Numbered from the stretch's first letter, positions 31,768 to 40,830 are shown. The stretch is 64,000 nt of DNA from Pseudomonas putida (GCF_026625125.1 NZ_CP113097.1:3954001-4018000); one strand, 5' to 3'. The notes: a model not told the origin generated them from the sequence alone. Translations and numbers: made by a program.

Positions 31768-31825
31768 GGTGCGGGCCCTGCGTGGGGGGTCTGTCTGATG
31801 ATTTCAAGCATTAATAGGAGGCCAC

Positions 31826-33115
31826 ATGGCTGACAAAAAAGCGCAGTTGGTCATCGAGGGCGCTGCCCCCGTCGAGCTGCCCATTTTAACCGGCACCGTT
31901 GGTCCTGATGTAATCGACGTCCGCGGGTTGGGGGCCACTGGTCACTTCACCTTCGACCCTGGTTTCATGGCGACCGCTTCGTGCGAGTCGAAGATCACCT
32001 ATATCGACGGCGACAAGGGCGTGCTGCTGCACCGCGGCTACCCCATCGAACAGCTCGCCGAGCAATCGGACTACCTGGAAACCTGCTACCTGCTGCTCAA
32101 CGGCGAACTGCCCAATGCCGAGCAGAAGGCCCAGTTCGTCAGCACCGTCAAGAACCACACCATGGTTCATGAGCAGCTGAAGTCCTTCTTCAACGGTTTC
32201 CGCCGCGACGCCCACCCGATGGCCGTGATGTGCGGCGTGGTCGGCGCCCTGTCGGCGTTCTACCACGACTCCCTGGACATCAATAACCCGCAACACCGCG
32301 AAATTTCCGCGGTGCGCCTGGTCGCCAAGATGCCGACCCTGGCCGCGATGGTTTACAAGTACTCCATGGGCCAGCCGATGATGTACCCGCGCAACGACCT
32401 GTCGTACGCGGAAAACTTCCTGCACATGATGTTCAACACCCCGTGCGAGATCAAACCGATCAGCCCGGTGCTGGCCAAGGCCATGGACAAGATCTTCATC
32501 CTCCATGCCGATCACGAGCAGAACGCCTCCACCTCCACCGTCCGCCTGGCTGGCTCTTCGGGTGCCAACCCGTTCGCCTGTATCGCCGCCGGTATCGCCG
32601 CACTGTGGGGCCCTGCCCACGGCGGTGCGAACGAAGCCGTGCTGACCATGCTCGATGAAATTGGCGATGTCTCGAACATCGACAAGTACATCGCCAAGGC
32701 CAAGGACAAGAACGACCCGTTCAAGCTGATGGGCTTCGGTCACCGCGTTTACAAGAACCGCGACCCGCGCGCCACCGTGATGAAGAAAACCTGCGACGAA
32801 GTCCTGGGCGAACTCGGCATCAAGAACGACCCGCAGCTGGAATTGGCGATGCGCCTGGAAGAGATCGCCCTGACCGATCCGTACTTCATCGAGCGCTCGC
32901 TGTACCCGAACGTCGACTTCTACTCGGGCATCATCCTGAAGGCGATCGGCATTCCAACCAGCATGTTCACCGTGATCTTCGCCCTGGCACGTACCGTGGG
33001 CTGGATCTCGCACTGGAAAGAAATGCTCTCCAGCCCGTACAAGATTGGCCGCCCGCGCCAGCTGTACACCGGCGAGCAGCAGCGTGACATCGTTGAGCTG
33101 AAAGACCGCAAGTAA
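31826..33115 (+). CDS. gltA: Citrate synthase
   Basis: A 429-residue type II (hexameric, NADH-regulated class) citrate synthase condensing oxaloacetate with acetyl-CoA. Catalytic His265 (AHGGANEAV), His306 (GFGHRVYK) and Asp364 (NVDFYSG) are present, as is His227 in [10 protein letters not shown]. It faces the sdh-suc operon, so most of the oxidative TCA branch is encoded from this one divergent region. A REP doublet follows the stop. Confidence 0.98.
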   Translation: MADKKAQLVIEGAAPVELPILTGTVGPDVIDVRGLGATGHFTFDPGFMATASCESKITYIDGDKGVLLHRGYPIEQLAEQSDYLETCYLLLNGELPNAEQKAQFVSTVKNHTMVHEQLKSFFNGFRRDAHPMAVMCGVVGALSAFYHDSLDINNPQHREISAVRLVAKMPTLAAMVYKYSMGQPMMYPRNDLSYAENFLHMMFNTPCEIKPISPVLAKAMDKIFILHADHEQNASTSTVRLAGSSGANPFACIAAGIAALWGPAHGGANEAVLTMLDEIGDVSNIDKYIAKAKDKNDPFKLMGFGHRVYKNRDPRATVMKKTCDEVLGELGIKNDPQLELAMRLEEIALTDPYFIERSLYPNVDFYSGIILKAIGIPTSMFTVIFALARTVGWISHWKEMLSSPYKIGRPRQLYTGEQQRDIVELKDRK

Positions 33116-33125
33116 GCCAAGGTTT

Positions 33126-33276
33126 TGGGGCCGCCTTGCGGCCCATCGCCGGCAAGCCGGCTCCCACAGGGATTGCGCCAGCTTTTAAAAGTTGGGCAAG
33201 ACAGTTGTTCCCGCAGGGGGCATTTGGCTGTACCTGTGGGAGCCGGCTTGCCGGCGATGGGCTGCGTAGCAGCCCC
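33126..33276. repeat. REP doublet, composite copy B
   Basis: Two opposed REP units: about 33130-33170 (GCCCATCGCCGGCAAGCCGG core) and about 33233-33276 (its inverse). Between them lies TTGCGCCAGCTTTTAAAAGTTGGGCAAGACAG-like sequence that matches the spacer of 13104-13270. The first unit also forms a GGGCCGC/GCGGCCC hairpin just after gltA that could help end its transcript. Confidence 0.87.
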
Positions 33277-33341
33277 AAACACTACCTGATTGCCATTAGC
33301 CCTCAAGCAGCCTTTTCATTGCACCCCCTCCTGCACCGGCC

Positions 33342-33950
33342 TTAATTCTTCTCAGCCCGCTCGCGCAAGCTTTTCAGGGTATTGAACGGCGCATCCACCA
33401 CGAACTTGTTGGCCACCATGGCCGGCACACTGCCACCCGGCTCGGTGTGCACCTGATAGGTCACTTCTGTACTGCCGCCCTTGGGCACCAATTTCCAGAA
33501 GCCTTCGACTTTCGCCACCCTTACGAAGCCCTTCTCTTCAGGGATATAAGACGGCTCACCTTTGAGGTTACGCGTCAGGCTGCCATCCGCGCCTTTGACG
33601 GTAGTGACCAGCAATACCGAATCGCGCGGCGTTACCGGCCACGGCGTATTGAACTGGGTGTAGGTCCAGCTCTGATCACCTTCGTGCTTGAGCAACTTCT
33701 GCGACTTGCACTCGTGAATCCACGCACAAGCCCCGGCCACATCCTCCTGCAGCGCCTCGACCTTGGCCAGCGGCGCCTTGATCACGGTGACACCGCGATA
33801 GGCCTTGTACTTGGAGCCCGGCACTTCGCTGAGGGACACCGTGATGCCCTCCTCGTCCTTGGCCACCTGCCAGTTTTCCGCCCAGGCGGCAGGCGCCAGC
33901 AGGACACCCATGCCACACAGCAGTGCAATACGCTTGAACGATCTCATCAT
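33342..33950 (-). CDS. START-domain periplasmic protein
   Basis: A 202-residue protein with a signal peptide ending AAWA (about residue 24), then a START-like lipid-binding domain: WQVAKDEEGITVSLSEVPGSKYKAYRGV, the WIHECKSQKLL strand and the NTPWPVTPRDSVL motif are typical of the secreted START proteins of gammaproteobacteria. Predicted to bind a hydrophobic ligand in the periplasm; ligand unknown. It lies 31 bases after the YkgJ-like gene and probably shares its promoter. Confidence 0.85.
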   Translation of the reverse strand: MMRSFKRIALLCGMGVLLAPAAWAENWQVAKDEEGITVSLSEVPGSKYKAYRGVTVIKAPLAKVEALQEDVAGACAWIHECKSQKLLKHEGDQSWTYTQFNTPWPVTPRDSVLLVTTVKGADGSLTRNLKGEPSYIPEEKGFVRVAKVEGFWKLVPKGGSTEVTYQVHTEPGGSVPAMVANKFVVDAPFNTLKSLRERAEKN

Positions 33951-33981
33951 CTTTATCCTTGTTGTCGAAGATCCAGCTTTG

Positions 33982-34236
33982 TCACGCCGCCGTCATCTGC
34001 TCCCACCAACCGAGAATCCTGATTGCCTCGTCGCGATCATGGCCGCACACCTCGACATCCGCCTTGAACCCACCACAGACCGCCGGCCGCTCGGGCATGC
34101 CGAACAGGTCGCAAAGGTTGTCGACGGTCAGGTGCAGGCAGCGCACGCCAGCCGGCTTGCCATCTGGCATGCGGGGCATGGCTGAAGTGATGGACGGGGC
34201 GATGCAGCAGGCACCGCAACCCTCACGGCATTTCAT
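33982..34236 (-). CDS. YkgJ-family cysteine-cluster protein
   Basis: An 84-residue protein with the CREGCGACC motif at the N-terminus and further cysteines at RCLHL, NLCDLFG, AVCGGF and EVCGHD, the pattern of the YkgJ family (Zn- or Fe-S-binding, formerly UPF0153). It should be cytoplasmic. It is the first gene of a likely two-gene unit with the START-domain protein. The biochemical role of the family is not settled. Confidence 0.85.
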   Translation of the reverse strand: MKCREGCGACCIAPSITSAMPRMPDGKPAGVRCLHLTVDNLCDLFGMPERPAVCGGFKADVEVCGHDRDEAIRILGWWEQMTAA

Positions 34237-34279
34237 ACAATCAGGACTCCCTGGAACAAAACGGGACGAACGTCCCCGG

Positions 34280-34308
34280 ATACTAACCGCTCAAACATAC
34301 GTTTGAAA
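34280..34308 (-). promoter_or_regulatory. Promoter with PsrA-like palindrome before the YkgJ gene
   Basis: On the minus strand a -35 TTTCAA (34308-34303) and -10 TAGTAT (34285-34280) are separated by 17 bases. The spacer overlaps a perfect CAAAC-N4-GTTTG palindrome (34292-34305), the form of the PsrA fatty-acid regulator box. A repressor bound there would block the promoter. Confidence 0.55.
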
Positions 34309-34357
34309 TTGCTGGCCCGATGAAATCTGTAGTGACCCAGCAGTCAGTTGCGCCCGA

Positions 34358-34825
34358 CTACTGACGGAACTCAAAGTCGATGGCCGCCCCTTCCACATCA
34401 CGGCGACTGTCGTTGCGCATCTGCAATTGCATTTCGTTGCTGATCAACCGCCCATTGAGCTGAAACGGGCTATCGTCGCTGTGAGGCTTTTCGGTGAACA
34501 TGGCCGGCAGCAAAGGTTTGCGCCGGGTAGCAGCGCTGCCGACATCAGGCTCGAGCTCATTGACCATGTCGGCCGGCAAGCTGAGGTCGAGCTTTGCCCT
34601 GGGCACCGGTTTGGCCACAGCTTTGCTCACTGGCTTGCGCGGTACCTTGCGCTTGGCTTTGGGCTTGGGCTTGGGCTTGGCAGACTGCTTGGCCGATGCC
34701 TTTTCAGCCGCCGCGCCCTGATGCGCCGATGCGGCAGGCTGCGCCGCCTGGGCAAGGCCACAAGGCGCCCAGAGCGGCGCGAGGCAAAAAATCAGGGCAA
34801 CGCTACGCAACAGTTTCATGGACAT
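34358..34825 (-). CDS. Secreted Lys/Pro-rich hypothetical protein
   Basis: A 155-residue protein starting MSMKLLRSVALIFCL (an ATG two codons later is equally possible). A signal peptide ends near residue 27 (AQA). It is followed by a low-complexity basic linker of alternating Lys and Pro (about 44-76) and a C-terminal region (77-155) with predicted strands around FQLNGRLISNEMQLQMRND. The basic repeat might bind acidic envelope polymers or nucleic acid, which is speculation. I do not recognise the family. It lies 57 bases after the MocR gene on the same strand. Confidence 0.65.
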   Translation of the reverse strand: MSMKLLRSVALIFCLAPLWAPCGLAQAAQPAASAHQGAAAEKASAKQSAKPKPKPKAKRKVPRKPVSKAVAKPVPRAKLDLSLPADMVNELEPDVGSAATRRKPLLPAMFTEKPHSDDSPFQLNGRLISNEMQLQMRNDSRRDVEGAAIDFEFRQ

Positions 34826-34882
34826 CGGCTGGCAGGCTGGAAATGTGCGTATGCTCTCTGTTCCGACCGCACCTGGCAAGCG

Positions 34883-36325
34883 TTACACAAGCGCAGTTAC
34901 AGACTCCCTGCACAATTGCTGGGCGAGCATACCCAGTGTCATCACCGCCCGTTCGGCTTCCTTGTTCCACGGAATGCCACAGTTGAGCCGGATGCAGTGG
35001 TTGAACTGCTCGGTATTACTGAAGATAAGCCCGGGGGCGATACTGATCCCCTGCTCCAGCGCACGCACATGCAGCTCTTGAGTATTGACCCGCCCCGGCA
35101 GGCTGACCCACAGAATGAAGCCCCCCGTGGGCCGGGTCATCTGCGTACCCTCAGGGAAGTGCTGCTGCACCGCCAACTGGTAGGCACTGAGGTTCTTGCG
35201 GTACTCCTGACGGATATAGCGCAGGTGGCGATCATAGCCGCCGTTCTCCAGATAAGCCGCCACCCCCATCTGCGTGACACTGCACGCCGAGTGAGTGGTG
35301 AAGGTCTGCAGCCGCTGGATTTCCTCCTGGTATCGCCCCGCCACCATCCAGCCGACACGCACGCCGGGTGACAAGGTCTTGGAAAAGCTCGAGCAGTAGA
35401 TCACACGATCCAGCCTGTCGAATGCCTTGAGCGCTTTGGTCTTGCCCTGCTCGAACATCAACTCGCCATAGATGTCGTCCTCGACGATCTGGATGTCGAA
35501 GTCCGAAGCCAGGCGCAACAACTGCTTCTGCCGCTCTTCGGGAATCGTGCCGCCGAGCGGGTTGCTCAGACGCGTGGTCAGCACCAGCGCCTTGATCGAC
35601 CATTGATTGGCCGCCAGTTGCAGCGCCTCCAGACTGATCCCGGTGGACGGGTCGCTGGGGATCTCGATCACCTTCAGCCCGAGCAAATCAGCCAGCTGCA
35701 GCAGGCCGTAATAGGTGGGCGACTCGGCAGCGATCAGGTCCCCCGGGCGGGTCAGCACGCGCAACGACATCTGAAGGGCATCGACACAGCCATGGGTGAC
35801 GATCACTTCACTGGGATCGACCAGCACACCCGCATCGCGCATGCGGATCGCAATCTGCCGACGCAACGGCTCGAAGCCTGGGCTGAACATGTAGCTGAAA
35901 GCTCGCGGGCTGTGAAAGCGCGTGACCTTGGCGATCTGCTGATGCAAGGCGCGCACCGGCAGGTAGTCGACATGGGGAACGGCGGCACCGAACGCGAACA
36001 CGCCATCACGACGAGCCTCGGTCAATACCTGCTGGATGATGCTCGCGCGAGTGACCAGGCCGGGGCGCTCGACCCTGGCAATGTCAGGCGTCTGCGCAGT
36101 CAACGCCGGGGTCTGGTGCACGTAGTAGCCCGACTGCGGCCGAGCGCGGATCAGCCCTTGGTCTTCGAGATTGGCATAGGCCTGCAGCACCGTGGCATGG
36201 CTGACGTTGAGCTGGGCGCTCATCTTGCGCACGGACGGCACGCGCTCGCCTGGCTGGTAGACACCACGGCGGATGTCATCGGCCAGTTGCTGGGCGATAC
36301 GCTGATACAGCAGCAGGTTGGTCAT
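34883..36325 (-). CDS. MocR-type transcriptional regulator
   Basis: About 480 residues. An N-terminal GntR winged helix (1-70; PGERVPSVRKMSAQLNVSHATVLQAYANLEDQGLI) is fused to a type-I aminotransferase-like domain with the PLP-binding Lys316 in SSFSKTLSPG and TRLSNPLGG at 251-259. MocR proteins use the aminotransferase fold to sense PLP and amino compounds. The ATG at 36325 (MTNLLLYQRI) matches the family start; an ATG at 36355 is an alternative. A perfect palindrome lies just upstream. The regulated genes are unknown; autoregulation is plausible. Confidence 0.88.
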   Translation of the reverse strand: MTNLLLYQRIAQQLADDIRRGVYQPGERVPSVRKMSAQLNVSHATVLQAYANLEDQGLIRARPQSGYYVHQTPALTAQTPDIARVERPGLVTRASIIQQVLTEARRDGVFAFGAAVPHVDYLPVRALHQQIAKVTRFHSPRAFSYMFSPGFEPLRRQIAIRMRDAGVLVDPSEVIVTHGCVDALQMSLRVLTRPGDLIAAESPTYYGLLQLADLLGLKVIEIPSDPSTGISLEALQLAANQWSIKALVLTTRLSNPLGGTIPEERQKQLLRLASDFDIQIVEDDIYGELMFEQGKTKALKAFDRLDRVIYCSSFSKTLSPGVRVGWMVAGRYQEEIQRLQTFTTHSACSVTQMGVAAYLENGGYDRHLRYIRQEYRKNLSAYQLAVQQHFPEGTQMTRPTGGFILWVSLPGRVNTQELHVRALEQGISIAPGLIFSNTEQFNHCIRLNCGIPWNKEAERAVMTLGMLAQQLCRESVTALV

Positions 36326-36373
36326 GGCGATATCTCGACGCGCGGACGGGCTCATTGTTCTTGTACGACTCAC

Positions 36374-36394
36374 TTACGGTAGAGGATACCGTAA
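36374..36394. promoter_or_regulatory. Perfect palindrome in the MocR promoter region
   Basis: TTACGGTA (36374-36381) and TACCGTAA (36387-36394) are eight-base inverted arms with a five-base spacer, about 50 bases before the MocR start codon. The ATACC half-site occurs in operators of several MocR proteins such as GabR. Likely an autoregulatory operator, by inference. Confidence 0.5.
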
Positions 36395-36509
36395 CAGTTG
36401 CAAAGTGTACTGGGACAGATTGCACAATAGTCGACATTACAGTGGCGTGGCCGCTATCGAAAGGGTTAGCCAGCGCGCCTCTTCGCCAGCCACGAAGAGG
36501 CGCCAGCGG

Positions 36510-37322
36510 TCAGCGTGCCGGGGCCAGCCTTCCTTTGTCATCGGAGAAGACGATTTCCACCCGGCGGTTCTGCGCCCTGCCGCGCTCCGAGGCATTGGCC
36601 TCGATCGGGTACTGGTCGCCATACCCTTCAACCTGCAGACGCTTTTCGTCGACACCCAGGTCGACCAGCATGTCGGCCACGGCCTGCGCCCGGTCGCGCG
36701 ACAGCTTGAGGTTATCTTCCGGCGCGCCGGTGTTGTCGGCGTAGCCCTCGATCCGCACCACCCGGCGCGGGTTGAGCTGAAGGAACTGGACCAATTTGAG
36801 CACCGTGCGGCTGGCCGAATTCTTGAGGTCCGCACGGCCGGTATCGAACAGGACATCGCCCAGGGTCATCACCAGCCCGCGATCGGCCTGCTGCGAGGCC
36901 AACGCGGCGATCTGCGCTTCAACCCATTCACCCTGCTGCTGCACGCTGGCCAGCTTGGCCTCGCGCAACGCCAGCTGCAGCCGCTGGCGCTCAAGGTCGA
37001 GCTTGGCCAAGCGCTCCTGATTCAGCGCCAACTTCGCGTGCTCACCGGCGATTTCACTGTAACGCTGGCTCAGATACGCATAGTGGCGCACGTCGCTACC
37101 GGTACCGATGTAGCTGGACAGGCGCTCGGCGCGGGCCAGCGATTCACCAGCCCGGATCACATCACGTGGTGCGCTGCGCAGTACAGCGGAGTCATCCTTG
37201 ACCTTCTGAAAGGCCACGGAGGCATCGTCCAGCGCCGCGGCACTGCGCTGACTGGCGCACCCCTGCAGGCCGCCAGCCAGTGCCAGCAATGCCAGCGCCG
37301 CCATCGGTTTGAAGCACTTCAT
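36510..37322 (-). CDS. DUF4398/OmpA-domain lipoprotein
   Basis: A 270-residue outer-envelope lipoprotein: lipobox ending at Cys22 (LQGC), a helical DUF4398-like region (about 28-145, many Arg, Glu and Leu heptads), then an OmpA C-terminal peptidoglycan-binding domain. The latter has VLFDTGRADLKN, the GYADNTG loop, LSRDRAQAVADML and GRAQNRRVEI. It should bridge outer membrane and peptidoglycan. Its start overlaps the stop of a second DUF4398 lipoprotein by four bases, and a periplasmic binding protein precedes both. Confidence 0.88.
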   Translation of the reverse strand: MKCFKPMAALALLALAGGLQGCASQRSAAALDDASVAFQKVKDDSAVLRSAPRDVIRAGESLARAERLSSYIGTGSDVRHYAYLSQRYSEIAGEHAKLALNQERLAKLDLERQRLQLALREAKLASVQQQGEWVEAQIAALASQQADRGLVMTLGDVLFDTGRADLKNSASRTVLKLVQFLQLNPRRVVRIEGYADNTGAPEDNLKLSRDRAQAVADMLVDLGVDEKRLQVEGYGDQYPIEANASERGRAQNRRVEIVFSDDKGRLAPAR

Positions 37323-37672
37323 GGCTGCACCTCCAGCTGCTTGCGCAAGCGCTTGACCCGCGACTGCAATACGTCGAGCTGCTCCTCACTCTTCTGGTTG
37401 AGTACCCGCGCCTCGGCCAGACGGGCATCGAGCTCGGCCTGCTCGGCACGCATACGGGCGTCGCGATAGTCTTCGGTCAGCATGTCGCTCTTGGCGCGGG
37501 CGAGCTTGTCTTCGGCAAGCTTCAACTCCTCCACCTGGTCGGTGGCGCCGACCGCCCTGGCCTGTTCCAGCGCCTGCTCGGAAATACGCATCTGTTCATT
37601 GGGCGCCGGGTCGTTGGCGCAGCCGGCCAGGCCGAGCATGGCCACGGCAAGGATCAGTGATTGGGTTCTCAC
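37319..37672 (-). CDS. DUF4398 lipoprotein
   Basis: A 117-residue lipoprotein with lipobox LAGC (Cys18) and an almost wholly helical, charged mature region (ISEQALEQARAVGA, LAEDKLARAKSDML) that matches DUF4398. The last 40 residues look like a coiled coil. It overlaps the start of the larger DUF4398/OmpA gene by four bases. The two share the DUF4398 region, so they may form a mixed helical assembly; this is inference. Confidence 0.85.
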   Translation of the reverse strand: MRTQSLILAVAMLGLAGCANDPAPNEQMRISEQALEQARAVGATDQVEELKLAEDKLARAKSDMLTEDYRDARMRAEQAELDARLAEARVLNQKSEEQLDVLQSRVKRLRKQLEVQP

Positions 37673-37681
37673 GCACTCTTC

Positions 37682-38503
37682 CTACTGTTTGGGGGCGTCC
37701 GCCTGCACATCCATCTGCGCTTTCCAGCGCTCGACATTACGTTGCAACACGGCTTCAGACGCACCGGAGATCGGCAATTCTGTCAGCTTTTTTGCCAGTT
37801 GCCCACGCAACCAGGTGTCATTGCATGCCGAGTTGTGCGACACGGCCAAAAACAGCCCGGGCCGGTCGACCGGCAGGCCGCGGGCGATCAGGTCATTGCT
37901 CATGCCCAGGCTTTGGGTCATGGCCATGCCCGCGTAGCGCCCAGCCAGTACGTAATCCACCTGGCCCAGCACCAGCTTCTGGAAGGCCTGGGTCAGGTTC
38001 TGCGCCGGCACCAGGTTCAACTGCGCCTTGGCAAAGGCACTGAAAGCCGGGGTCAGGCGGGCACGCTCCGACAGGCTACCCTGATACCTGGCCAGATCCG
38101 CCGGGCCGTTGAATTCCACTTCAGCATCATGGCGCGTCCACACCAGGTATTCATTGAGCTGCAATGGCGGGTGGATGTAGTCCAGGGCAGTCAACTGCTC
38201 CACCTGCAGGGGGGTGTCGAGCAACACATCCATGCGCCCACTGCGCACCTCTTCCAGCGCCTGGTCACGCCTGCCGGCATTGAGGACTTCCACTTTCAAC
38301 CCCAATTCCCCGGCCACCTGGCGCAACAGATCGACATTGGCGCCGATCAGGTGTTTCGGGTCCTTCGGGTCTTGCCAGGAGTAAGGGGGCGCATCCGGGC
38401 TGCCGGTCGCCACCAGCCGCTCACACTTGCCAGCCGCCATCGCCAGCGGTGAAAGCATCGCCATCGTGCACACCAGCACCTTGCCTGCTTCACGCAACGC
38501 CAT
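37682..38503 (-). CDS. Periplasmic solute-binding protein (SBP_bac_3 type)
   Basis: A 273-residue protein with a signal peptide (cleavage near AMAA, residue 23) and a family-3 extracellular binding fold: SPDAPPYSWQDPKDPKHLIGANVDLLRQVAGELGLKVEVL, RSGRMDVLLDTPL and a second lobe. No permease or ATPase is adjacent. It leads a three-gene unit with the two DUF4398 lipoproteins, nine bases apart, so it may act in envelope sensing and not import. The ligand is unknown; amino acids or small polar compounds are usual. Confidence 0.82.
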   Translation of the reverse strand: MALREAGKVLVCTMAMLSPLAMAAGKCERLVATGSPDAPPYSWQDPKDPKHLIGANVDLLRQVAGELGLKVEVLNAGRRDQALEEVRSGRMDVLLDTPLQVEQLTALDYIHPPLQLNEYLVWTRHDAEVEFNGPADLARYQGSLSERARLTPAFSAFAKAQLNLVPAQNLTQAFQKLVLGQVDYVLAGRYAGMAMTQSLGMSNDLIARGLPVDRPGLFLAVSHNSACNDTWLRGQLAKKLTELPISGASEAVLQRNVERWKAQMDVQADAPKQ

Positions 38504-38523
38504 CCTTCACTCCTTGCCCGCAT

Positions 38524-38561
38524 AAAAAAACCCGGCCCTCGTGAAAGGGCCGGGCTTCTTT
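38524..38561 (-). terminator. Rho-independent terminator of etfBA
   Basis: On the minus strand CCCGGCCCT and AGGGCCGGG arms flank a short loop and precede seven T. It lies 18 bases after the etfA stop. Confidence 0.92.
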
Positions 38562-38579
38562 ATAAGTGAAGCAGGCGGA

Positions 38580-39524
38580 TCAGACCAGCTTTTCCAGCTC
38601 CGGAACCGCTTCGAACAGGTCAGCGACCAAGCCGTAGTCAGCCACCTGGAAGATCGGCGCCTCTTCGTCCTTGTTGATCGCAACGATCACTTTGGAGTCT
38701 TTCATGCCGGCCAGGTGCTGGATCGCGCCGGAAATACCGACGGCGATGTACAGCTGCGGTGCAACGATCTTGCCGGTCTGACCGACCTGCATGTCGTTGG
38801 GCACGAAGCCTGCGTCAACCGCAGCGCGCGAGGCACCCACGGCAGCGCCAAGCTTGTCGGCCAGGCTGTACAGGTGCTTGAAGTTGTCACCGTTGCCCAT
38901 GCCGCGGCCGCCGGAAACGACGATCTTGGCAGCGGTCAGCTCTGGGCGGTCGGACTTGGCCAGCTCTTCGCCGACAAAGGCGGAAATACCCGCATCGTGC
39001 GCAGCGCCTACAGCTTCAACAGTTGCAGAGCCACCTTCGGCGGCCACAGCGTCGAAGCCGGTGGTACGCACGGTGATCACTTTCACAGCAGCGCTCGATT
39101 GCACAGTGGCAATGGCGTTACCGGCATAGATCGGGCGCTTGAAGGTGTCGGCGGATTCAACCGAAATGATCTCGGAGATCTGGTCGACGTCCAGCAGCGC
39201 GGCAACGCGCGGCAGGATGTTCTTACCGTTGGTGGTGGCCGGGGCCAGCACGTGGCTGTAGCCGTTGGCCCCGCCTTGTTCAACAAGAGCAACGATCAGC
39301 GGCGCGACGTTTTCTGGCAAGACGTGGGCATAGGCTGCGTTGTCAGCAACCAGCACCTTGCCAACACCCGCGATCTTGGCAGCGGATTCAGCGATACCAC
39401 CGACGTTCTGGCCGGCGACCAGCACGTGCACATCACCACCGATCTTGGCGGCTGCGGCGACAGTGTTCAGGGTGGACGGGGCTACGGCACCGTTCTCGTA
39501 TTCAGCGACAACCAGGATAGTCAT
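38580..39524 (-). CDS. etfA: Electron transfer flavoprotein alpha subunit
   Basis: A 314-residue FAD-binding subunit. The N-terminal half is a Rossmann-like domain; the C-terminal FAD domain shows [43 protein letters not shown] and [10 protein letters not shown]. It takes electrons from acyl-CoA dehydrogenases and passes them to ETF-ubiquinone oxidoreductase. Its ATG immediately follows the etfB stop, so the dimer subunits are made together. Confidence 0.97.
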   Translation of the reverse strand: MTILVVAEYENGAVAPSTLNTVAAAAKIGGDVHVLVAGQNVGGIAESAAKIAGVGKVLVADNAAYAHVLPENVAPLIVALVEQGGANGYSHVLAPATTNGKNILPRVAALLDVDQISEIISVESADTFKRPIYAGNAIATVQSSAAVKVITVRTTGFDAVAAEGGSATVEAVGAAHDAGISAFVGEELAKSDRPELTAAKIVVSGGRGMGNGDNFKHLYSLADKLGAAVGASRAAVDAGFVPNDMQVGQTGKIVAPQLYIAVGISGAIQHLAGMKDSKVIVAINKDEEAPIFQVADYGLVADLFEAVPELEKLV

Positions 39525-40274
39525 TTAGATTACCTTCGCTTCGTTCTTCAGCTTCTCGACCAGTTCGGCCACCGACTTGACCTTGATACCCGCGCTGCGG
39601 GCAGCAGGCGCTTCGACTTTCAGGGTCTTGTTGGTGGAGGCGAGCGATACGCCCAGCGCGTCTGGAGTCAGGGTCTCCAGTGGCTTCTTCTTGGCCTTCA
39701 TGATGTTCGGCAGCGACGCGTAGCGCGGCTCGTTCAGGCGCAGGTCGGTGGTGACGATCGCTGGCAGGTTCAGCGCTACGGTCTGCAGGCCGCCATCGAT
39801 TTCACGGGTGACGTTCAGCTTGTCGCCAGCCACTTCAACCTTGGAGGCGAAGGTACCTTGGGCGTAGCCGGTCAGCGCGGCCAGCATCTGGCCGGTCTGG
39901 TTGTTGTCACTGTCGATGGCCTGCTTGCCGAGGATCACCAGCTGCGGCTGCTCTTTGTCGACAACGGCCTTGAGCGCCTTGGCCACGGCCAGGGAATTCA
40001 GTTCGTCGGCAGCTTCGACCAGGATGGCACGATCGGCGCCCAGGGCCAGGGCAGTACGCAACTGCTCCTGAGCGGTGGTCGGGCCGACGGAGACGACGAC
40101 GATCTCGCTTGCCACGCCCTTCTCTTTCAGGCGCACAGCTTCTTCCACGGCGATTTCGCAGAAGGGGTTCATGGACATCTTGACGTTTGCAAGGTCGACG
40201 CCGGAGTTGTCCGCTTTGACGCGAACCTTGACGTTGTAGTCGACCACTCGTTTGACAGCTACAAGAACCTTCAT
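39525..40274 (-). CDS. etfB: Electron transfer flavoprotein beta subunit
   Basis: A 249-residue subunit starting [20 protein letters not shown], with the AMP-binding region and the ETF-beta signature near [17 protein letters not shown]. Partner of EtfA in fatty-acid and amino-acid oxidation. It is divergent from ETF-ubiquinone oxidoreductase across a 556-base region. I could not assign a good promoter on its own strand. Confidence 0.97.
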   Translation of the reverse strand: MKVLVAVKRVVDYNVKVRVKADNSGVDLANVKMSMNPFCEIAVEEAVRLKEKGVASEIVVVSVGPTTAQEQLRTALALGADRAILVEAADELNSLAVAKALKAVVDKEQPQLVILGKQAIDSDNNQTGQMLAALTGYAQGTFASKVEVAGDKLNVTREIDGGLQTVALNLPAIVTTDLRLNEPRYASLPNIMKAKKKPLETLTPDALGVSLASTNKTLKVEAPAARSAGIKVKSVAELVEKLKNEAKVI

Positions 40275-40650
40275 GGATTCCTCGTTACTCTCCGGTGAAT
40301 AGATAGTCGCCTGGGGCTAAGCCCGGCGATGCGCGTGGGTACAAGGGCACCTCTGAAAACGATACGCGCGGTGCAATCTTCACGGTGACCAATCAGTCCA
40401 GTTGAGACTCTTGCGGCAAATACCCGCGGGTCATTTCCTGTGGTGGCGTGTAAACTCCACTACAAACCGTGTTTTGGCCCGAAAGCCTTACCCCACACCT
40501 GGTTTTTAGAGGTGTACCTGCGCCCGGCGTTAAGCCTACGGCGAACGTAAAACCGCTCGTATCTTGACCGCAACACCCAATCCGGTCAATACGGCAAATC
40601 GGTCACCCTCCAGCCGCGCTCCTTTGATTTTACTGGCCTGCGGCAAATTC

Positions 40651-40695
40651 AAACAAACGTTTGTATTGGACCCGCCAAGTGGTGTAGATATAATG
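40651..40695 (+). promoter_or_regulatory. ETF-QO promoter with PsrA-type operator
   Basis: A perfect CAAAC-N4-GTTTG palindrome (40651-40664) sits two bases before -35 TTGGAC (40667-40672), followed by a 17-base spacer and a consensus -10 TATAAT (40690-40695). The leader to the GTG start is about 130 bases. PsrA is the long-chain-fatty-acid-responsive regulator reported to act on etf genes in P. aeruginosa. The rest of 40275-40830 shows no gene; the etfB promoter must also lie here. Confidence 0.75.
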
Positions 40696-40830
40696 CGCGG
40701 CCAAGACAAAACGGTGTAGTTCATCCTCTGTGACGCTACAGCTCCGCTCCCGTGAAGCGCGGCGCGCATGATCACCCCACACCCATAAGACAAAGCAACA
40801 GCACCAGCCTTGATGAGTAGGAGAGAACCA

